A stretch of DNA of 13,397 nt from CAYLNK01 sp964384675. GTDB lineage: Bacteria; Acidobacteriota; Thermoanaerobaculia; UBA5066. The stretch lies in NCBI GenBank assembly GCA_964384675.1, contig CAYLNK010000178.1, forward strand, positions 1 through 13,397, written 5' to 3'. Below are positions 13,098 through 13,397 of the stretch, in pieces. Below the pieces are notes generated by a model. That model was not told the origin of the DNA and did not search any database. It saw only the letters and a program-made list of their open reading frames with translations. How positions within the stretch are numbered: position 1 is the stretch's first letter; every line of letters starts with the position of its first letter. Position numbers and translations under genes: made by a program.

Positions 13098-13397
13098 GTG
13101 GCCGGCCAGAGCAACAACCTCGAGCTCACCGCGAACCTCAACCCCGCCGGGGTCGAGTCGGGCGCCAAGAGGGGGAAGACCGCCCTCGAGGACCTGAAGA
13201 AGAGCGCCGGCACGGACGGCGCGGCCGGGGGATTCGACGATCTCGCGGGGAAGGCGGGCGAGGCCTCCGCGGCCGCCCAGCGCACGAGCCCGGCCATCAC
13301 CGGCGTCGGGACCGCCGCCGCCGCCGCGGTACCGAAGGCCCAGCAGCTCGGGCAGGCCGTCGTAGGCGTCGCCGGGGACCTGCAGAGGGTCGCCGCG
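13098..13397 (+). CDS. Tape-measure-like protein, N-terminal part only
   Basis: An open frame from the GTG at 13098 that runs off the window after 100 codons. The beginning, NNLELTANLNPAGVESGAKR followed by GKTALEDLKKSAG, has the strand-then-helix form of tail tape-measure N-termini (a beta strand, then F/V-x2-G-x3-A-x3-L). After it comes a long Ala/Gly/Gln-rich helical stretch without Cys. This is consistent with the start of a very long coiled protein, but 100 residues cannot decide it. It follows the second paralogue by 3 bases, in the same operon. Alternatives are another Ala-rich structural or membrane-active protein. Confidence 0.5.
   Translation, partial: MAGQSNNLELTANLNPAGVESGAKRGKTALEDLKKSAGTDGAAGGFDDLAGKAGEASAAAQRTSPAITGVGTAAAAAVPKAQQLGQAVVGVAGDLQRVAA

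Noticed and set aside
5800..13397. Search for an integrase, terminase large subunit, portal, capsid or CRISPR array
   Set aside because: No tyrosine or serine recombinase motifs, no virion core genes and no regularly spaced repeats were seen; the element type stays open.

Overview
The window is GC-rich, densely packed bacterial DNA in two parts: ordinary chromosome (about 1-5755) and an integrated mobile element (about 5800 to the right edge). Genes are short, many overlap as GTGA or ATGA, and starts are often GTG. I cannot name the organism. Composition and gene content would fit an Acidobacteriota, Gemmatimonadota or Myxococcota type genome, but this is only an impression.

Chromosomal part. 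From left to right: an amidohydrolase missing its 5' end; a small secreted protein on the opposite strand whose whole 3' region is overlapped by the amidohydrolase frame; two overlapping genes for nucleotidyltransferases of the COG3541 / RlaP-like type; and, on the minus strand, an AraC-type regulator followed by a DinB-family protein with 22 bp between them. Next come a FmdB-type zinc ribbon gene and an unlisted 29-residue membrane peptide gene, read leftwards from a clear sigma-70 promoter (TTGACT-N17-TATATT).

Boundary. At about 5706-5840 lies a tRNA-Glu(CTC)-like sequence on the minus strand, followed by a rho-independent terminator. Its 3' half (anticodon arm, T arm, acceptor strand, CCA) is recognisable. 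Its 5' half does not fold properly and is too long, and the T loop is one base short. This is the pattern left at the distal attachment site of an element that integrated into a tRNA gene, with host DNA on the left and element DNA on the right.

Element. It opens with a promoter whose -35 box lies in a small dyad, an array of GCGCMAC / GGCGCCA repeats, and a small excisionase-like HTH gene. A first cluster of three unknown genes is bracketed by strong inverted repeats and is followed by a lone 235-residue unknown protein. A second cluster starts with another small HTH protein and continues almost without gaps: a basic 91-residue protein, a 686-residue DUF3987 / DnaB-N-like ATPase (the probable replication protein), a two-zinc-ribbon protein whose gene carries an unusual crossed inverted-repeat structure, an 86-residue unknown, a zinc/HTH protein, two tandem paralogues, and the start of a protein resembling the N-terminus of a tail tape-measure protein. 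No integrase, terminase large subunit, portal or capsid gene is seen, so the element must continue to the right.

The most unusual signals are the tRNA-like boundary, the crossed hairpin inside the zinc-ribbon gene directly after the replication gene, and the tandem paralogues placed just before the tape-measure-like gene.
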